From Treponema sp. (GTDB taxonomy: Bacteria > Spirochaetota > Spirochaetia > Treponematales > Breznakiellaceae): 7,602 bases of DNA. The stretch spans positions 1-7,602 of the forward strand of contig JAIRNB010000125.1 of NCBI GenBank assembly GCA_031258265.1, in the 5' to 3' direction. The translations under genes and the position numbers were made by a program. This document shows positions 5,775 to 7,602 of the stretch, one piece after another (within the stretch, counting starts at the first letter, position 1; every line of letters begins with the position of its first letter). Below the pieces are notes generated by a model. The model saw only the letters and a program-made list of their open reading frames with translations. It had not been told where the DNA came from and did no database searches.

Positions 5775-6167
5775 ATGATTAAGAATCTTGGAATCGGTAC
5801 TGGCAGAAGAAAAACAGCGGTTGCCCGGGTTTATGTCCGGGAGGGCAGCGGAAAAGTAACGATTAACGGCAGGGAATTGGGCCAGTATTTTGCCCAGGGG
5901 GAGCATGTCCTTATGGTTCGTCAACCCCTTATGGTAACGGCCAATGAAAATAACTTCGACATTCTTATCAACGTGTATGGCGGTGGACCCAACGGGCAGG
6001 CCGGGGCATGCCGCCACGGTATTGCCCGGGCCCTGTGTCAGGTAGACCAGGCCAACTACAGCAGCCTTCGCAGTAACGGCTACCTTACAAGGGATCCCCG
6101 GATGGTGGAACGGAAGAAATATGGCCAGGCCGGCGCGCGGCGGCGTTTCCAGTTCTCCAAGCGTTAA
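5775..6167 (+). CDS. rpsI: 30S ribosomal protein S9
   Basis: S9 belongs to the head of the small ribosomal subunit, and its C-terminal tail reaches the P-site tRNA. The 130-residue protein opens with GTGRRKTAVARVYVREGSGK (8-27) and carries the family signature GGGPNGQAGACRHGIARAL (69-87). It ends in the basic tail ERKKYGQAGARRRFQFSKR (112-130), whose terminal SKR is typical of bacterial S9. The ATG at 5775 is preceded by GGGA (5763-5766) and AGGA (5768-5771). It is cotranscribed with rplM by position, and the recX start lies 54 bases after its stop with no terminator between. Confidence 0.98.
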   Translation: MIKNLGIGTGRRKTAVARVYVREGSGKVTINGRELGQYFAQGEHVLMVRQPLMVTANENNFDILINVYGGGPNGQAGACRHGIARALCQVDQANYSSLRSNGYLTRDPRMVERKKYGQAGARRRFQFSKR

Positions 6168-6221
6168 GGTTTCCCTTCAACTATTCATACAGACCCCTGT
6201 TCCTTGCCGCAGGTTCGGGGT

Positions 6222-6830
6222 ATGACGATTATCGCCGTTAAAACGGGAGCCGCCGCGGATACCCGACGGGTGGAACTGTCGGACGGTTCCCTTTTTTCTT
6301 TTAAGGTCTGCTACCTCCCCTCTGTTTTTTTTGACGATGATCACTATACGCCGGGCAGGGAAATTTCCCCCGGGGAGGAGGAAAGTTTTCGCTTTGCCTC
6401 CTCCTGCCTGCGGGGTGAAAAAACCGCCCTTCGCCTGGTCAGCCGGGCGGAACAAACCAGTCTGGGGATCATACGCAAGCTGCAAAAGGCGGGCTATTCT
6501 TCCCCCTGCGCCAGGGCGGTTCTTGCCCGGCTGGAAGAATTGGGAATCGTAGACGACTCCCGCTATGCCCGGCTATGGCTGCAGGCCCGGCTGGCCTACA
6601 AGGCGGAAGGGCCCCGCCGCCTCCTGGCGGCCCTCCGGCACAGGGGCATCTCCCGGCAGGAGGCCGAAGAAGCCCTGCGGACCGTCCTGGATTCCGCCGG
6701 GGAAAGGGCCTTGCTCGAAAAATTCCTGAAAAAGAAACGCCTCTCCGGTGAAGAACCGGGGATCGCCAATATCCTGCGGGGAGAGGGCTTCTCCCCTTCC
6801 CTAATCCAGGAGTACAGGGAGAATACCTAA
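6222..6830 (+). CDS. recX: RecX-family regulatory protein
   Basis: RecX binds RecA and limits growth of its filament on single-stranded DNA. From the ATG at 6222 the protein has 202 residues. The RecX three-helix repeats are visible from about residue 70: SLGIIRKLQKAGYSSPCARA, LARLEELGIVDDSRYARLWL (101-120, with the family D-x-RYA motif) and GPRRLLAALRHRGISRQEAEEAL (130-152). A weaker third repeat covers ~160-200. The first ~65 residues are a less conserved extension. A TTG at 6204 would add six residues; I prefer the ATG because AGG at 6211-6213 sits eight bases before it. Its place after rpsI suggests the ribosomal promoter also drives it. recA is not in this window. Confidence 0.85.
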   Translation: MTIIAVKTGAAADTRRVELSDGSLFSFKVCYLPSVFFDDDHYTPGREISPGEEESFRFASSCLRGEKTALRLVSRAEQTSLGIIRKLQKAGYSSPCARAVLARLEELGIVDDSRYARLWLQARLAYKAEGPRRLLAALRHRGISRQEAEEALRTVLDSAGERALLEKFLKKKRLSGEEPGIANILRGEGFSPSLIQEYRENT

Positions 6831-6841
6831 GAGCCACGCAA

Positions 6842-6882
6842 TGCACAGTGCAGGTTTTTACAGTTTTTTCGTTAAAAAAACC
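6842..6882 (+). terminator. Weak terminator-like sequence after recX
   Basis: A short TGCA-CAG-TGCA hairpin (6842-6852) is followed by GGTTTTT and then a T6 run (6864-6869). The T6 run can itself pair with the A7 run (6874-6880): GTTTTTT at 6863-6869 with AAAAAAC at 6875-6881. The GC stem is only 4 bp, so efficiency is doubtful, but position and T tracts fit the end of the rplM-rpsI-recX transcript. Confidence 0.35.
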
Positions 6883-6909
6883 AGATACCATATATTTTCC
6901 CCTTCAATT

Positions 6910-6939
6910 TTGGAATTTTATACAATCCCGTGATATATT
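6910..6939 (+). promoter_or_regulatory. Extended -10 promoter for the pseudo-receiver regulator gene
   Basis: TTGGAA (6910-6915) and TATATT (6934-6939) are 18 bp apart, and TGA directly before the second box (6931-6933) makes it an extended -10. The 10-base word ATTTTATACA occurs twice, at 6915-6924 and 6937-6946, exactly 22 bp apart and around the -10. That could be a paired operator on one DNA face. The leader would be about 35 bases and contains GGGAGGGAG before the ATG. Confidence 0.55.
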
Positions 6940-6982
6940 TTATACAGATCGACTTACGGTTTTGATTGGAACGGGAGGGAGA

Positions 6983-7602
6983 ATGTCAAAAAATAAACAG
7001 CGAGTCCGTATTTATTCTGCCCTGGAAGTCGCGAATATCTGCGGCGTAGTAAACCAAACGGCAATTAACTGGATACGAAACGGTCATCTTAAGGCTTTTG
7101 TTACCCCCGGCGGGCAGTACCGGGTATATGAAGAAGACTTTGCCAATTTCCTGGCAGGCTGGGGGATGGGCAATTCCGCCGCCGTCCTCCGCAGGGATAC
7201 CGGAAATGACGGCAGGGGCGGCAGTAACAAAAACGAACAGGGAACAGCCCTAATCATCGATCATGATCATGCCGCCAACGATTTGCTCAGAGACCGGCTG
7301 AAAAGCGAATTCCCCGGATTCTACATCCGCCAGGCCTACGACGGGTTTGACGCGGGCTGGCGTCTTTACCAGCAAAAACCGGACATAGTGTTTCTGAACA
7401 TCGATCTTCCCGGGATCAATATCCCTAAACTCGTTAGAAAGCTGAAAAAAGATCCCGCCCTGGGGTATCCCACCGTGATAGCCCTGGTAAACAGGGGTTC
7501 CCGAATGTCCCGCCGCGCCGCCTGGGCGGAGGCCTCTATTCCCCAGCCCTTTGATCCTGTGGAAAGCGGAAAAATTGTTAGGGATATAGGTTCCCGCCTT
7601 CG
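6983..7602 (+). CDS. Excisionase/MerR-type HTH protein fused to a degenerate receiver domain (3' end outside window)
   Basis: The frame is open from the ATG at 6983 to the window end (206 codons), so the protein is incomplete. GGAGG at 6974-6978 precedes the start. Residues ~9-57 resemble an excisionase/MerR winged-helix domain: YSALEVANICGV, then TAINWIRNGHLKAF and GGQYRVYEEDFANFL. After a Gly/Asn-rich linker (~61-86), residues ~88-206 look like a response-regulator receiver: ALIIDHDHA (89-97), PDIVFLNIDLPG (133-144), a beta-4 at PTVIALV (163-169) and PQPFDPVE (187-194). By alignment to the usual receiver pattern, the phospho-acceptor Asp is N139, the second acidic residue is H94, the conserved Thr/Ser is about L168 and the Lys of KPF is Q188. 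It is therefore probably a phosphorylation-independent DNA-binding regulator. Targets and gene name are unknown. Confidence 0.75.
   Translation, partial: MSKNKQRVRIYSALEVANICGVVNQTAINWIRNGHLKAFVTPGGQYRVYEEDFANFLAGWGMGNSAAVLRRDTGNDGRGGSNKNEQGTALIIDHDHAANDLLRDRLKSEFPGFYIRQAYDGFDAGWRLYQQKPDIVFLNIDLPGINIPKLVRKLKKDPALGYPTVIALVNRGSRMSRRAAWAEASIPQPFDPVESGKIVRDIGSRL

Noticed and set aside
6204..6221. TTG start for recX
   Set aside because: It adds only six residues; the ATG at 6222 has better placed AGG upstream.

Overview
The window carries six protein genes, all on the + strand, separated by three long non-coding stretches that are unusually rich in hairpins and repeats. Protein content and gene order suggest a spirochaete, most likely a GC-rich relative of Treponema from a gut community. 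This is a judgement from recalled family resemblance (L13/S9 next to a recX gene, Treponema-like protein sequences), not from a search. No rRNA, tRNA, CRISPR array or transposase was seen.

Layout. 1-415 is GC-rich non-coding DNA leading into nadE. 416-2296 is nadE, a two-domain glutamine-dependent NAD+ synthetase with an expanded Ala/Pro/Gly linker that contains an 18-bp tandem repeat. 2297-2811 is a non-coding array of hairpins. It includes a REP-like unit and two tandem copies of a ~103-bp element whose hairpin arms differ in sequence but stay complementary. 2812-4908 is an ABC-F ATPase gene with a consensus -10 box only 11 bp before its ATG, so its mRNA is probably leaderless or nearly so. 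4909-5288 is a second GC-rich non-coding stretch. It looks like a diverged, collinear copy of the 1-360 region and contains three overlapping hairpins that cannot all form together. 5289-6830 is a compact cluster of rplM (L13), rpsI (S9) and recX, probably one transcript. From 6983 to the window end runs an incomplete gene for a protein with an excisionase/MerR-type DNA-binding domain fused to a receiver-like domain that has lost its phosphorylation residues.

How the genes relate. rplM and rpsI encode ribosomal proteins, and the ABC-F protein probably also acts at the ribosome. recX (RecA control) appears to be cotranscribed with the ribosomal genes. nadE is a housekeeping NAD gene with its own upstream region. 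The last gene has its own extended -10 promoter candidate and looks like a separately transcribed regulator. The least ordinary signals are the structured repeats in the intergenic regions and the pseudo-receiver regulator.
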